Assembly (NCBI GenBank): GCA_965279095.1
Contig: CBDIHH010000007.1
Span: forward strand, 868,001-932,000
Direction of reading: 5' to 3'
DNA length: 64,000 bases
DNA from: CBDIHH01 sp965279095
GTDB taxonomy: Bacteria; Pseudomonadota; Alphaproteobacteria; Caulobacterales; Caulobacteraceae
Shown: one piece after another, positions 7,429 to 16,393 of the stretch
Position numbering within the stretch: position 1 is the stretch's first letter
How the letters are laid out: each line of letters opens with the position of its first letter
Notes under the pieces: model-generated
Told to the model about the DNA's origin: nothing
The model's database searches: none
The model's input: the letters and a program-made list of their open reading frames with translations, nothing else
Made by a program: the position numbers and the translations under genes

Positions 7429-9114
7429 TCACGGCCCTGGCGCCGCCGCAACGGGCTCCAGCGCCCCGCGAACGAGCTCCGTGCCGCCGCCTGGGGCCGG
7501 CTGGTCGATGGTCAGTCTCCACCCGGTGATGATCCACTCGCCTGCCAACGCCACTGCGAAATCAGAATAGCCCGTATCGCCCGGCTTGGGCGCCCTTGAC
7601 CAAGCCGCCACCTGGCGGTCGGCGACCATGGTCGCGGCAATGCGGCTCACCGCCCCTCCGTCGGGGGGCACAGCTTTCATAAACTGCGCCTGGGCCCCCT
7701 TGAGCGACAAGCGACGGGGGTTGCGGTTCATCTGAACGATCGCCAGTCCCCCGTCCGAAACCGACCACCGGCATTCGATATGGTCATCGCTCAGCTCGAG
7801 CGCCTGCGGGATCACGGCGCCCTTGGGTGGCCTGCAGGCTGCCCCCGCCGCAGCGAACCATAGGCCCCGCTGCGGAGCGCTCGGCTCGAGCCATTTCAGG
7901 TGTCCTGCCGCATCCGGCTGATTGAGAGACGCCGGCTTTGCCAGCGCCTCCCGGGGGGCAGCCTTGGCCACCGCCAGCAGCGCGGTGCGGCCCGCGTCCG
8001 CGAGCAGGTCGCCTTGCGCTACGGGGCCTTGAGCCCGCACCTTGATCTGCCAAGGGTTCAGATCCCCGATCCATACATCGCTGACGAACAGGCCCGAGCC
8101 CGTTGACGGGTACAATCGGGTCATCATGGTCGGAAGGCCGCCAACGTCCGCCGTCGCGAGTTCATTCAACCCGAAGCCGGCGTAGTAGGCGGGAGCCCCG
8201 CGCAGGAAGGCCACCGTGGTGTCGAACTGGATCCGGAGCGGCAGGCCTCCCGCGAAGGACATGTAGACGAGAAGCGGATAGGGCGGTGGACCGAGCGCCT
8301 GAAGATAGGCGCACGAAACGTCCTTTCCCCGCTCCACCCGATCTTGCGAGGCCGGATAGACATTGACTCCGGCCAGGCGAAACGGGCCCGACGACGGCGG
8401 GCAGACCGCGCCCGACAGCAGATGAGTCAGCGAGCCATCCGCGTTGGCGCGAAACAGGCCGTTCGACATCTTGGCCAGACGCTGGGCGCGGCCCGCTGGC
8501 GGACCTGAGAATTCTGCGTCATCGACCAGATAGTCCTCCTGGGCGCGCGGGGCGGCGGCCGCGTCCGCCCGCCCTTTCTTGGCGTGCTCGTTGGCGCTAG
8601 CGATCGCTAGACCAAGCGAAGGATTCGCCCGGTCTGTGAAAATCTCGAGGGGGGCAAATACCGTCCCGTCATAGCTCGCGACGTAGCCGCGCTGGCCGAC
8701 GCCAGCCTTCGGCGCCGGCCCGGCGCCGCCCACACGTCCGAAGACGTAGAGCGTTCCCTCGCCAGACACGGGCGTCGCCCAATAATCGAAGGGCCCGGTT
8801 GATGCGGTCTTGGGCGCGAACACCGTGTAGGGCGCCCCTGCGAAAGTCGTGGTTGCAAGTCGGCACGCATCCTTGCCGGCCCTCAAATCAGCCTGAACGT
8901 CTCCGGCGGCGGCTCCGATGAGCGTCACCAGCAGAAACGCCTGCGACACCTCGGCGCCCGGAACGTTGCGGCCGTCGCGCAGCTCGCCAGCACCCCAGTC
9001 ACGGGGCGCGCAGTCCGATGTCGAGGGCGGCGCGTAGCCCGGAGTCTGGGCTGCCAGGGGCGTCCACACGGTGGCCGCCACCAGGGCGAGCGCGGCAAGT
9101 GCGTCGAATCTCAT
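7429..9114 (-). CDS. Secreted protein of unknown function (561 residues)
   Basis: Not recognised. An N-terminal signal peptide (MRFDALAALALVAATVW, cleavage near LAAQ) points to export. The mature part has no transmembrane segment, a few spaced cysteines (for example SDCAPRDW, GAVCPPSSG, VSCAYLQAL, AACRPPKG, IECRW) that could form disulfides, and beta-rich composition with frequent Gly/Asp turns. The region from about residue 430 to the end may be a separate domain with an AACRPPKG...IECRW disulfide pair. The gene ends 16 bases before phnC on the same strand, so co-transcription is possible but a role in phosphorus uptake is only guilt by position. Codon use looks native. Confidence 0.8.
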   Translation of the reverse strand: MRFDALAALALVAATVWTPLAAQTPGYAPPSTSDCAPRDWGAGELRDGRNVPGAEVSQAFLLVTLIGAAAGDVQADLRAGKDACRLATTTFAGAPYTVFAPKTASTGPFDYWATPVSGEGTLYVFGRVGGAGPAPKAGVGQRGYVASYDGTVFAPLEIFTDRANPSLGLAIASANEHAKKGRADAAAAPRAQEDYLVDDAEFSGPPAGRAQRLAKMSNGLFRANADGSLTHLLSGAVCPPSSGPFRLAGVNVYPASQDRVERGKDVSCAYLQALGPPPYPLLVYMSFAGGLPLRIQFDTTVAFLRGAPAYYAGFGLNELATADVGGLPTMMTRLYPSTGSGLFVSDVWIGDLNPWQIKVRAQGPVAQGDLLADAGRTALLAVAKAAPREALAKPASLNQPDAAGHLKWLEPSAPQRGLWFAAAGAACRPPKGAVIPQALELSDDHIECRWSVSDGGLAIVQMNRNPRRLSLKGAQAQFMKAVPPDGGAVSRIAATMVADRQVAAWSRAPKPGDTGYSDFAVALAGEWIITGWRLTIDQPAPGGGTELVRGALEPVAAAPGP

Positions 9115-9192
9115 GACGGCTCCCTAACCGTCGCAGGAGCGCCGGATAACCCTGCCGGAGCATAGGGTGACCAATTGTCATCGCACAATCGC

Positions 9193-9221
9193 TTTACACG
9201 GCGATCGATTGTCCCTATCTC
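9193..9221 (+). promoter_or_regulatory. Candidate sigma-70-type promoter for the decarboxylase gene, within inverted repeats
   Basis: TTTACA (9193-9198) and TATCTC (9216-9221) are separated by 17 bases, 80 bases upstream of the TTG start. The core overlaps an inverted repeat, ACAATCG (9185-9191) and CGATTGT (9206-9212), with another ATTGT at 9174-9178. This could be an operator for an unidentified regulator of the divergent pair. Confidence 0.45.
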
Positions 9222-9300
9222 CCCTGCTCCGGCGGACCCGAAAGTCCATCAACGCTGCTAACGCCGGTCTGGGTTTAACAATCATCGGGGGTTACGTGAA

Positions 9301-10563
9301 TTGCGCACGTATCATAAGCCCCTGGACCTGGTCCGTGAGCGGTCTCCGGAACGGCCTGTCGCCCTTGTGCGACCGGGCGTTGTGGCCGTAGCGGCGCGTT
9401 GGTTCCAGGAAAACTTTAAAGGCGACGTCTTCTATGCGGTGAAGGCCAATCCTTCCCCATGGGTCATCAAGACCCTGGCGGAGCAGGGCGTCACCTCGTT
9501 CGATGTCGCGTCGGTCCCTGAGATCGAGCTGGTCGCCGAGCACGCCCCCGGGGCGCGCATGGCGTTCATGCATCCGGTCAAGAGCCGCCGGGCGATCGCG
9601 ACCGCCTACGCCGATCACGGCGTGCGCACCTTCTCCCTCGACACCCACGAGGAGCTCGAGAAGATCCTCGACGCCACCGGCGGGGCCAAGGACCTGACCC
9701 TGATCGTGCGCCTGGCGGCGCCGTCGGACGGCGGGGCCCTGTATTCCCTTTCGGGCAAGTTCGGGGTCGACCCGCACGACGCCCCGTCCCTGCTGCTGGC
9801 CGCCCGCCGCGCCACCCAGGACATGATGGGCGTGTCGTTCCACGTGGGCTCCCAGTGCATGCGCCCCACCGCCTATCAGGGGGCCATGGCCTCGGCCTCG
9901 CGGTCCCTGGTGCGCGCCGGGGTGTTCGCCGACATCGTCGATGTGGGCGGCGGCTTTCCGTCGGTCTATCCCGGCATGATCCCGCCGGACCTGTCCGACT
10001 ATGTCGACAGCATCCACCGCGGCTTCAACGAGATGATGGTCCATGAGACCACCGAGCTGTGGTGCGAGCCCGGCCGGGCGCTGGTGGCGGAAAGCTCGTC
10101 GATCCTCACCAAGGTCGAGTTGAAGAAGGGCGACGCCCTATATCTGAACGACGGCTCCTACGGGGCCCTGTTCGATGCGGCGCACTGCAAATGGCCCTTC
10201 CCGGTCAAGCTGACCCGCGACGGCGAGGCCTCGTCCGAGCTGAAGCCGTTCCGCTTCTATGGCCCCACCTGCGACTCCATCGACCACATGCCGGGCCCCT
10301 TCTGGCTGCCCGAGGATGTGCGCGAGGGCGACTATATCGAGATCGGCATGCTGGGCGCCTACGGCGTGGCCATGAACACCCGCTTCAACGGCTTTGGCGA
10401 CACCGACAGCGCCATCGTCGAGGATGCGCCCATGGCCTCGATGTACGGCCTCGCCAAGCGGTCGATCGCCACCCGCCGGTCCGAGGACGAGGAAGTCCGC
10501 AACAAGGTCGTCCGCCTGTCGCGCCCCAAGGGCAAGGCCGGCATGCGCAAGCGCAAGCGCTAG
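9301..10563 (+). CDS. Ornithine/lysine decarboxylase-like PLP enzyme (alanine-racemase fold)
   Basis: A 420-residue fold-type III PLP decarboxylase. YAVKANPSP carries the Schiff-base lysine (Lys48); FHVGSQ and VDVGGGFPS form the phosphate-binding region; CEPGRALVAES and GPTCDSIDHM supply the catalytic Cys and substrate-site Asp of eukaryote-type ornithine decarboxylases. The start is TTG 9301, with a GGGGG stretch about 10 bases upstream; no ATG lies near the conserved N-terminus. It ends with a Lys/Arg-rich tail. With the deoxyhypusine-synthase-like gene downstream it probably supplies putrescine (or cadaverine) for polyamine synthesis. The sequence alone does not separate ornithine from lysine specificity. 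Confidence 0.9.
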   Translation: MRTYHKPLDLVRERSPERPVALVRPGVVAVAARWFQENFKGDVFYAVKANPSPWVIKTLAEQGVTSFDVASVPEIELVAEHAPGARMAFMHPVKSRRAIATAYADHGVRTFSLDTHEELEKILDATGGAKDLTLIVRLAAPSDGGALYSLSGKFGVDPHDAPSLLLAARRATQDMMGVSFHVGSQCMRPTAYQGAMASASRSLVRAGVFADIVDVGGGFPSVYPGMIPPDLSDYVDSIHRGFNEMMVHETTELWCEPGRALVAESSSILTKVELKKGDALYLNDGSYGALFDAAHCKWPFPVKLTRDGEASSELKPFRFYGPTCDSIDHMPGPFWLPEDVREGDYIEIGMLGAYGVAMNTRFNGFGDTDSAIVEDAPMASMYGLAKRSIATRRSEDEEVRNKVVRLSRPKGKAGMRKRKR

Positions 10564-10586
10564 CCGTCCATCCACGTTTATGGCAT

Positions 10587-10613
10587 GTCCCGCCGTCGCC
10601 TCGGCGGCGGGAC
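10587..10613 (+). terminator. Hairpin after the decarboxylase gene
   Basis: A 9-bp stem (GTCCCGCCG 10587-10595, CGGCGGGAC 10605-10613) with a 9-base loop, 24 bases past the stop, without a T-tract. It may be a Rho-assisted terminator or an mRNA stabiliser between two genes of one pathway. The remaining bases to 10730 show only an AT-rich GCGTTTAAACGG patch. Confidence 0.5.
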
Positions 10614-10730
10614 GACCCGGCGCCTGAAACACCTTTGTCGCGATCACGCGTTTAAACGGCTCCCCCGTCGCTCCGTCCGGGGAATCGCCTTTCGCTTGGG
10701 ACGGGCGCTCACCTTCAGGAACCCCTCCAG

Positions 10731-11777
10731 ATGAACGCCACCACCAACCGCAAGGCCGAGCTGCTGGCCCATGTCGTCGAGCATATCGACATCACCAGCT
10801 TCGACGCGCGGCCGATCATCGACTCCATGCGCAAGATGAGCTTCTCGTCGCGCGACACTGCCCGGGCGGCCGACATCCTGTCGATGGCCATCGAGGACCC
10901 CGCCTGCTCCCCCTGGCTGATCATCGCCGGCTCGACCTCGGCGGGCGGCTGCATGCATGTCTACCGCGACATGGTGAAGGTCGGGATGATCGACGCGGTG
11001 GTCGCCACCGGCGCCTCCATCGTCGACATGGACTTCTTCGAGGCCCTCGGCTTCAAGCACTATCAGGCGGCCGGCCCGGTGGACGACAACGTCCTGCGCG
11101 ACAACTATATCGACCGCATCTACGACACCTATATCGATGAGGAAGAGCTTCAGAACTGCGATCACACCATCCTGGAGATCGCCAACAGCCTCGAGCCTCG
11201 CCCCTATTCCTCGCGCGAATTCATCTGGGAGATGGGCAAGTGGCTGGCCGCGGGCAACGCCAAGAAGCCCGGCAGCCTGATCCAGACGGCCTATGAGGAA
11301 GGCGTGCCGATCTTCTGCCCCGCCTTCGTCGACTCCTCGGCCGGCTTCGGCCTGGTCAAGCACCAGAAGGAGCGGGCCGCGGCGAAGAAGCCCTACATGT
11401 GCATCGACGCGGTGGCCGATTTCCGCGAACTCACCGACATCAAGATCGCCGCCGGCACCACCGGCCTGTTCATGGTCGGCGGCGGGGTGCCCAAGAACTT
11501 CGCCCAGGACACCGTGGTCTGCGCCGAGATCCTCGGGGTCGAGGCGGACATGCACAAATACGCCGTCCAGATCACCGTGGCCGACGTGCGCGACGGCGCC
11601 TGCTCATCCTCGACGCTGCAGGAGGCCGCCTCCTGGGGCAAGGTCAACACCACCTTCGAGCAGATGGTGTTCGCCGAGGCCACCACCGTGGTGCCGCTGA
11701 TCGTCTCGGACGCCTACCACCGCGGCGGCTACAAGGGCCGTACGCGGCCGCGCTGGGCCAAGCTTTTCGAGGGCTGA
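10731..11777 (+). CDS. Deoxyhypusine-synthase-like polyamine enzyme (probable homospermidine synthase type)
   Basis: A 348-residue protein of the deoxyhypusine synthase family. NAD-binding segments are visible (AGSTSAGG, VATGASIVDMDFFEALG, FMVGGGVPKN). SWGKVNT places Lys304 in the context of the catalytic W-x-K of eukaryotic deoxyhypusine synthase, the lysine that carries the aminobutyl intermediate. Bacteria lack eIF5A, so the protein acceptor is absent; bacterial family members are thought to transfer aminobutyl to putrescine, giving homospermidine. The neighbouring decarboxylase would provide that putrescine. Family membership is secure; product identity is inference. Confidence 0.9.
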   Translation: MNATTNRKAELLAHVVEHIDITSFDARPIIDSMRKMSFSSRDTARAADILSMAIEDPACSPWLIIAGSTSAGGCMHVYRDMVKVGMIDAVVATGASIVDMDFFEALGFKHYQAAGPVDDNVLRDNYIDRIYDTYIDEEELQNCDHTILEIANSLEPRPYSSREFIWEMGKWLAAGNAKKPGSLIQTAYEEGVPIFCPAFVDSSAGFGLVKHQKERAAAKKPYMCIDAVADFRELTDIKIAAGTTGLFMVGGGVPKNFAQDTVVCAEILGVEADMHKYAVQITVADVRDGACSSSTLQEAASWGKVNTTFEQMVFAEATTVVPLIVSDAYHRGGYKGRTRPRWAKLFEG

Positions 11778-11893
11778 AGCGCCACGCGGCGACGCACGGT
11801 GCCGAAGTTAAGCGGGCAGAAAGACTCCCCCGCCTACCCTTTCCCTCTGGCTTGCGCGGCTCGGGGGAGCGACACGCCGGACAGTGAGTGACG

Positions 11894-13117
11894 ATGGACG
11901 GTTCGCATATCCGCCCCGACAGCTTTTCCGTGGCTCGCATCCAGAGCTCGGATACGGCCGACCTGCTCGAACGCCTGGCCCTCACCGACCTGCTCGAGGC
12001 CGGCGCCCTGAACGTCATCAGCCTCAGCGCCGTGCGCGACCGGCTGGGGGAACGGTGGGAGCGCAAGAAGGCCGACGTCTGGGCCTATGTCGAGCGCTGC
12101 ATGGCGCGCTACCTGGCCCCGCAGGACGTCTATCGTCGCCTGGACGACACCGACTTCCTCGTCGCCATCCTCTCCGACAGCGGCGTGGCGGCCCAGTCCC
12201 TCAGCCTGCACATCCTCGAGGACGCCCTGGTGCATCTGCTGGGCGGATGCACCCCCGCCGACATGATCCTGCGCAAGGTCACCGGGGTGCGCGACGGCGC
12301 CATCGAGACCTTCGAGGTGGATGTCCGCTCGGTGACGCGGGCGCCGGGGGGCTATGTCGCCGCCGCGGCCGGCCGCGCCGACGCCCCGCCGCCCCGGCCG
12401 CAGAGCATGCCGGTGGTGCACCTGGTGTCGTCGTCGGGGCGAGAGCTGCGCATCTCCCATGTCCCTGAGCAGATCGTCAGCCTGCGCCACAACCAGGTGG
12501 CGGGGGTTCGGCCCGAGCCCTCGGTGGTGGACAGCGCCACAGGCGAGCGCATCCGCCGGAGCGCCTTTGGCCTGCTGGCCGACAGCGACCTGGCCAAGAT
12601 GGACCAGACCACCATGGACGTGGGCCTGATCGCCGCCGCCCAGGTGCAGTCCGACCGCCCGGGCATCGTCCTGCCCCTGTCGTTCCAGACCCTCAACTCG
12701 GCCCGGGCCCGCGCCAACCTGTTGGGCGTGATCGCCCCCGACGAATTCCGCCGGCGATTCCTGATCGAGATCACCAACATCGACCCCGGCACCCCCAACG
12801 GCCGGCTGGTGGAGGTGGTGTCTCTGCTGCAGGCCCACACCACCGGGGTGCTGGCGCGGGTGCCCCCGCACAAGGCGGCCCTGGCCCCCCTGATCGGCGG
12901 CCGGCTGATGGGCGTGGTCCTGGACCTCACCGACTCCGATCCCGCCGAGACCGCCCTCACCTCGCTGATGAGCGCCTTCACCGCCCGGGCCATGGGCTTG
13001 GCGCCGTCGCTGCATGTTCTCGGCCTGCCGTCGCGGTCCCTGTTCGAGGCGGCCCACAAGGCCGGCATGACCCACGCCAGCGCCCGCCGGACAGCCGCCG
13101 CCAGTCTTGCGGCCTAG
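11894..13117 (+). CDS. Protein with degenerate GGDEF/EAL-like architecture (function unknown)
   Basis: A 407-residue cytoplasmic protein without membrane segments. Residues around 75-120 (ARYLAPQDVYRRLDDTDFLVAIL) resemble the strand-turn of a GGDEF domain with the GGDEF signature replaced by LDDTDF. The C-terminal half (PLSFQTLNS, then FLIEITNID and a regular helix-strand alternation) resembles an EAL fold but lacks the EAL and metal ligands. This would make it a catalytically dead nucleotide-signalling protein or scaffold. The match is by pattern only and weak. ATG 11894 is preferred over GTG 11888. It stands alone between the polyamine gene and zur. Confidence 0.75.
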   Translation: MDGSHIRPDSFSVARIQSSDTADLLERLALTDLLEAGALNVISLSAVRDRLGERWERKKADVWAYVERCMARYLAPQDVYRRLDDTDFLVAILSDSGVAAQSLSLHILEDALVHLLGGCTPADMILRKVTGVRDGAIETFEVDVRSVTRAPGGYVAAAAGRADAPPPRPQSMPVVHLVSSSGRELRISHVPEQIVSLRHNQVAGVRPEPSVVDSATGERIRRSAFGLLADSDLAKMDQTTMDVGLIAAAQVQSDRPGIVLPLSFQTLNSARARANLLGVIAPDEFRRRFLIEITNIDPGTPNGRLVEVVSLLQAHTTGVLARVPPHKAALAPLIGGRLMGVVLDLTDSDPAETALTSLMSAFTARAMGLAPSLHVLGLPSRSLFEAAHKAGMTHASARRTAAASLAA

Positions 13118-13141
13118 GGCGGCAGCCTCTACCTCAGGAAG

Positions 13142-13630
13142 ATGGCCACCGGCTGCGCCCACGAACATCTGGAGACCGGCCTGCACGGGAGCGCCCTGAG
13201 CGCCGAGCTGGCCGCGGCCCAGGCGCGCTGCGAGGCGCGCGGCGATCGCCTCACCGCGCCGCGCCGCCGGGCCCTGGAGATGCTGCTGGTCGCCGGCCAG
13301 CCCCGCAAGGCCTATGACCTCATCGCGGGGTTCGGCGAGGCTGGCCGCCCCGCCAAGCCGCCCACGGTCTATCGCGCCCTGGAGTTCCTGGAGCGCTCGG
13401 GCTTCGTCCACCGCATCCAGAGTCTGGGGGCCTTCGTCGCCTGCCGGCGGGGCCTGCCGGGCCATGCCGCCGCCTTCCTCATCTGTGACTGCTGTGGCGC
13501 CACCCAGGAGGTGGAGCCGGCCCTCGCCGCGCCGATCGAGGCCGCGGCGGCGCGATCGGGCTACGCCGTGCATACCCTGACCGTCGAGGCCCACGGCCTG
13601 TGCGCCGCCTGTCGTCTGGAGGACGCATGA
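13142..13630 (+). CDS. zur: Fur-family zinc uptake regulator Zur
   Basis: A 162-residue Fur-superfamily repressor. The winged-helix region runs through LTAPRRRALEML and KPPTVYRALEFLERSGFVHRI. ICDCCGATQEVE and the C-terminal LCAACRLE give the two CxxC pairs of the structural zinc site. The SLGAFVACRR segment after the wing and the rather short sensor are more Zur- than Fur-like. The next gene starts inside its stop codon (ATGA), and a ZIP-type transporter lies 8 kb away, which may or may not be a target. Confidence 0.82.
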   Translation: MATGCAHEHLETGLHGSALSAELAAAQARCEARGDRLTAPRRRALEMLLVAGQPRKAYDLIAGFGEAGRPAKPPTVYRALEFLERSGFVHRIQSLGAFVACRRGLPGHAAAFLICDCCGATQEVEPALAAPIEAAAARSGYAVHTLTVEAHGLCAACRLEDA

Positions 13631-14061
13631 CCACCCTCTCCACCATCGGCTATGAGGCCGCCCCCCAGCAGGCGGTCATCGAGCGACTGGTGCGCGCGGG
13701 GATCAAGACCCTCATCGACGTGCGGGCGGTGGCATCCTCGCGCCGGGCGGGCTTCTCCAAGACCCTGCTGGCCGGCAGCCTGGCCGAGGCGGGCATCGAA
13801 TATATCCACCTGCGCGACCTGGGCACGCCCAAGGCCGGCCGCGACGCCGCCCGCGCGGGTCGCGTGCATGAGATGCACGAGATCTTCGAGGCCCACCTGG
13901 AGGAGCCCGCGGCCCAGCTGCAGTTCGCCCAGGCCGCGCAGATCGTCGCCGACCGCCCCACCGCCCTGCTCTGCTACGAGGCCGACGCCGCCGGCTGCCA
14001 TCGCCGCATCCTGGCCGACCGACTGCGCGCGCAGCTGGGCTGCGCTGTGGTGGATCTTTAG
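13627..14061 (+). CDS. DUF488 family protein
   Basis: A 144-residue DUF488 protein. Characteristic segments are STIGYE at the N-terminus, LIDVRAVASSRRAGFSK, YIHLRDLGTP, and CYEADAAGCHRRILAD, the conserved Cys-His-Arg region near the C-terminus. The biochemical function of the family is not established; the conserved Arg/Cys/His positions look like an active or nucleic-acid/anion-binding site. It is translationally coupled to zur (4-base overlap), so its expression should follow zur. Confidence 0.9.
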   Translation: MTTLSTIGYEAAPQQAVIERLVRAGIKTLIDVRAVASSRRAGFSKTLLAGSLAEAGIEYIHLRDLGTPKAGRDAARAGRVHEMHEIFEAHLEEPAAQLQFAQAAQIVADRPTALLCYEADAAGCHRRILADRLRAQLGCAVVDL

Positions 14062-14094
14062 ACCTGTGCCGACGGCCCTGCGGCCCGCTGTGGC

Positions 14095-15300
14095 CTACAG
14101 CTCCAGCTCGGCGCCGGCCAGGTCAGCGCCATCGAGCAGGGCGTGGCTCAGGTCGGCCTCCAGGAAGCGGGCCCGGCGGGCATCGGCGCCGCGCAGGTCG
14201 GCCCAGCCCAGCTGCGCCCGGCTGAGGTCGGTGCGGATGTAGCGGTTCTCGCCGACCAGCAGCGGCCCCAGATGGGCCTCGCGCAGGTTGGCCCGGGCCA
14301 GAAGCGCCCCATTCAGCTTGGCGCCCCGCAGGTCGGCGCCGCTGAGGTTGACCCCGCGCAGATCGCAATCCTGCAGGTCCGCGCCCTGCAGCTGGGCGCC
14401 CTCCAGATCCATGCGGAAGAAGACCGACCCCGGCGCCTGCATGGCGGTCAGATTGCGGCGCTTCAGGCTCTTGAGCGGGCGAAAATCGACCTCCCGAACC
14501 CGCACCGGGCGGCCGATGGCGCCGTGGGTTTCGCACCAGTGCTCATGCGAGGACACCAGCTTCTGCAGGGGCTGGTCATCCACATAGAAGACCGGCGCCG
14601 GCGTGCGCAGGGCCGAGGCCAGGTCGGCGCCGGTGAAATCCGCCCCCGCGCTGGTGATCCCGGTCAGCACGGTTCGCCGCATGGAGGCCCCGGTCAGGTC
14701 GGCGCCGGACGCGTCGGCCCCGGTCAGGTCGGCGCCGTCGAGCAGGACGCCGGGCATCCGTGCGGTGCGCAGGATGGCGCCGCACAGGATGGTGTCGCTG
14801 AGGTCGGTGCGCCGGGCGCCCCCGGCCTGCACGCCCTCGAGATTGGCGTCGGTCAGCACGGCATAGCGGGCCTCGCCCGGGCGGACGTCCGGGCGCAGGA
14901 TCTGGAACTCGTGCTGAAGGTCCTGGACGGCGATGATCCCCTCGCGCAGATCGGCCTCCTGCAGGTCCGCTGACGCCAGGTTGGCGCCGCGCAGGCAAGC
15001 GCCGCGCAGGTCCGCGCGCGCCAGGCTGGCGCCGCGCAGGTCGGCGTTGCGCAGGTCGGCGCCGAACAGCACCGCCCCGTCCAGCTTCGCCCCCGCCAAA
15101 AGGGCCCCGTCCAGCCGGACGCCGGTCATCTCGGCCTGGCGCAGGTCGGCGCCCTCCAGGTTGAAGTGGCTGAGGTCGCAATAGGCGAGATTGGCGCGGC
15201 GGGCGTCCCGGCGCCCCGCCAGGAAGCGGCCATGGGCGAGGCGGATGGCCTCGATGTCTCCGGCCTCGACCGGTCGGATGATGCTGGCGGCGGCGGTCAT
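14095..15300 (-). CDS. Pentapeptide-repeat protein with a central non-repeat insert
   Basis: A 401-residue protein made mostly of A(D/N)LXX pentapeptides, expected to form a right-handed quadrilateral beta-helix. Two repeat blocks (roughly residues 35-115 and 150-230, then 290-400) flank segments without repeats, notably about 235-277 with FYVDDQPLQKL, EHWCETHG and RPVRVREVDFRPL. A short leader with an IEAIRLAHGRFLAGRRDARRA segment precedes the first coil. No signal peptide. Some family members mimic DNA and bind gyrase, but nothing here proves that. It is convergent with DUF488 with a 33-base gap. Confidence 0.88.
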   Translation of the reverse strand: MTAAASIIRPVEAGDIEAIRLAHGRFLAGRRDARRANLAYCDLSHFNLEGADLRQAEMTGVRLDGALLAGAKLDGAVLFGADLRNADLRGASLARADLRGACLRGANLASADLQEADLREGIIAVQDLQHEFQILRPDVRPGEARYAVLTDANLEGVQAGGARRTDLSDTILCGAILRTARMPGVLLDGADLTGADASGADLTGASMRRTVLTGITSAGADFTGADLASALRTPAPVFYVDDQPLQKLVSSHEHWCETHGAIGRPVRVREVDFRPLKSLKRRNLTAMQAPGSVFFRMDLEGAQLQGADLQDCDLRGVNLSGADLRGAKLNGALLARANLREAHLGPLLVGENRYIRTDLSRAQLGWADLRGADARRARFLEADLSHALLDGADLAGAELEL

Positions 15301-15351
15301 GCAGGCAGTCGTCTCCCTGCGCCACTATCGCCGCCAGGGTTTAACCCACCG

Positions 15352-16317
15352 CTAAAGCCAGTGCTTCTTGCGGAACCACCACAGGGGCACCAGTCCCGAC
15401 ACCACCATCAGCACCAGGGCCCAGGGGTAGCCGCCCAGCCAGGACAGCTCGGGCATGTGCTTGAAATTCATGCCGTAGACCGAGGCCACCAGGGTCGGCG
15501 GCATCATGCACACCGCGCCGATGGAGAAGATCTTGATGATGGCGTTCTGCTCGATGTTGATCAGCCCCAGGGCGGCGTCGAGCAGGAAGGTGATGTTGGC
15601 CGACAGGTAGCTGTCGTGGTCGGTCAGGGACGACACGTCCCTTTGCAGCGACCGCAGGTGGTCGCGCGCGTCGGTGTTCTTCTCGATCTGGTCGGCCAGC
15701 ATGGCGAAGCTGATCAGGCGGGCCAGGCTGACCAGGCTTTCGCGGACCTTGGCGTTGATGTTCTGGGCGCGGCCCAGGCGGGTGAGGATCGCCTCGAAGC
15801 CCCCGGTGCGCGGCTGGCGGAAGATCTCGCGGGAGTTGTCCTCCACCTCGGCCCCGGTGCGCTCGAGGATGTCGGCGATGCGGTCGACGATGGCGTCGAC
15901 CAGGCCGAGAAAGGTGGTGACCCCGTTCGGGCACAGGCTGGGCTGGCGCTCGGCCTGGGAGACGAACAGGGTGAAGGCCTTGGGCTCGAGGTAGCGGATG
16001 GTCACCAGGCGCTGGCCGATCAGCACGAAGGTCACCGGCGCCGAGACCGGCAGGTCGCCCTCGGCGTTGGCCAGGACGTTGGCGGTCATGAAGGTCGCCC
16101 CATCCTCCTGATAGAGGCGGCTCGACGTCTCGATCTCGGCCATTTCCTCGCGGGTGGGCAGCAGCACCCCCACGGCCTGCTCGACGATCAGCTCCTCGGC
16201 CCGGGTGGGACTGATCAGCTCGATCCAGACCGCATCCTCGGGCAGGACCCAGGTCGAGCCCGGCTGAATGATCGGCTCGTCAAATCCCGGCGCCCCCTGG
16301 CGCAGCACCTTCAGCAT
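15352..16317 (-). CDS. corA: CorA-family magnesium/divalent cation transporter
   Basis: A 321-residue CorA. The large N-terminal cytoplasmic domain is helical toward its end, and two C-terminal transmembrane helices follow, the first ending in the selectivity motif YGMNFKHMPEL (GMN near residue 282). The charged WFRKKHWL end is also family-typical. CorA forms a pentameric inner-membrane channel for Mg2+ (and Co2+/Ni2+). It stands alone between pentapeptide-repeat and CHAP genes on the same strand. Confidence 0.95.
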   Translation of the reverse strand: MLKVLRQGAPGFDEPIIQPGSTWVLPEDAVWIELISPTRAEELIVEQAVGVLLPTREEMAEIETSSRLYQEDGATFMTANVLANAEGDLPVSAPVTFVLIGQRLVTIRYLEPKAFTLFVSQAERQPSLCPNGVTTFLGLVDAIVDRIADILERTGAEVEDNSREIFRQPRTGGFEAILTRLGRAQNINAKVRESLVSLARLISFAMLADQIEKNTDARDHLRSLQRDVSSLTDHDSYLSANITFLLDAALGLINIEQNAIIKIFSIGAVCMMPPTLVASVYGMNFKHMPELSWLGGYPWALVLMVVSGLVPLWWFRKKHWL

Positions 16318-16393
16318 GGCGCGCTCCCCGTGTGGGAGACGTCATGACCGGCCCGCGCGCGGCGGTCAAACCGTATCGGGCGCGCTCGGCGCC

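Noticed and set aside
14143..15100. Tandem DNA repeats or CRISPR-like array suggested by periodic GGTCGGCGCC
   Set aside because: The 15-bp periodicity is the coding signature of pentapeptide repeats.
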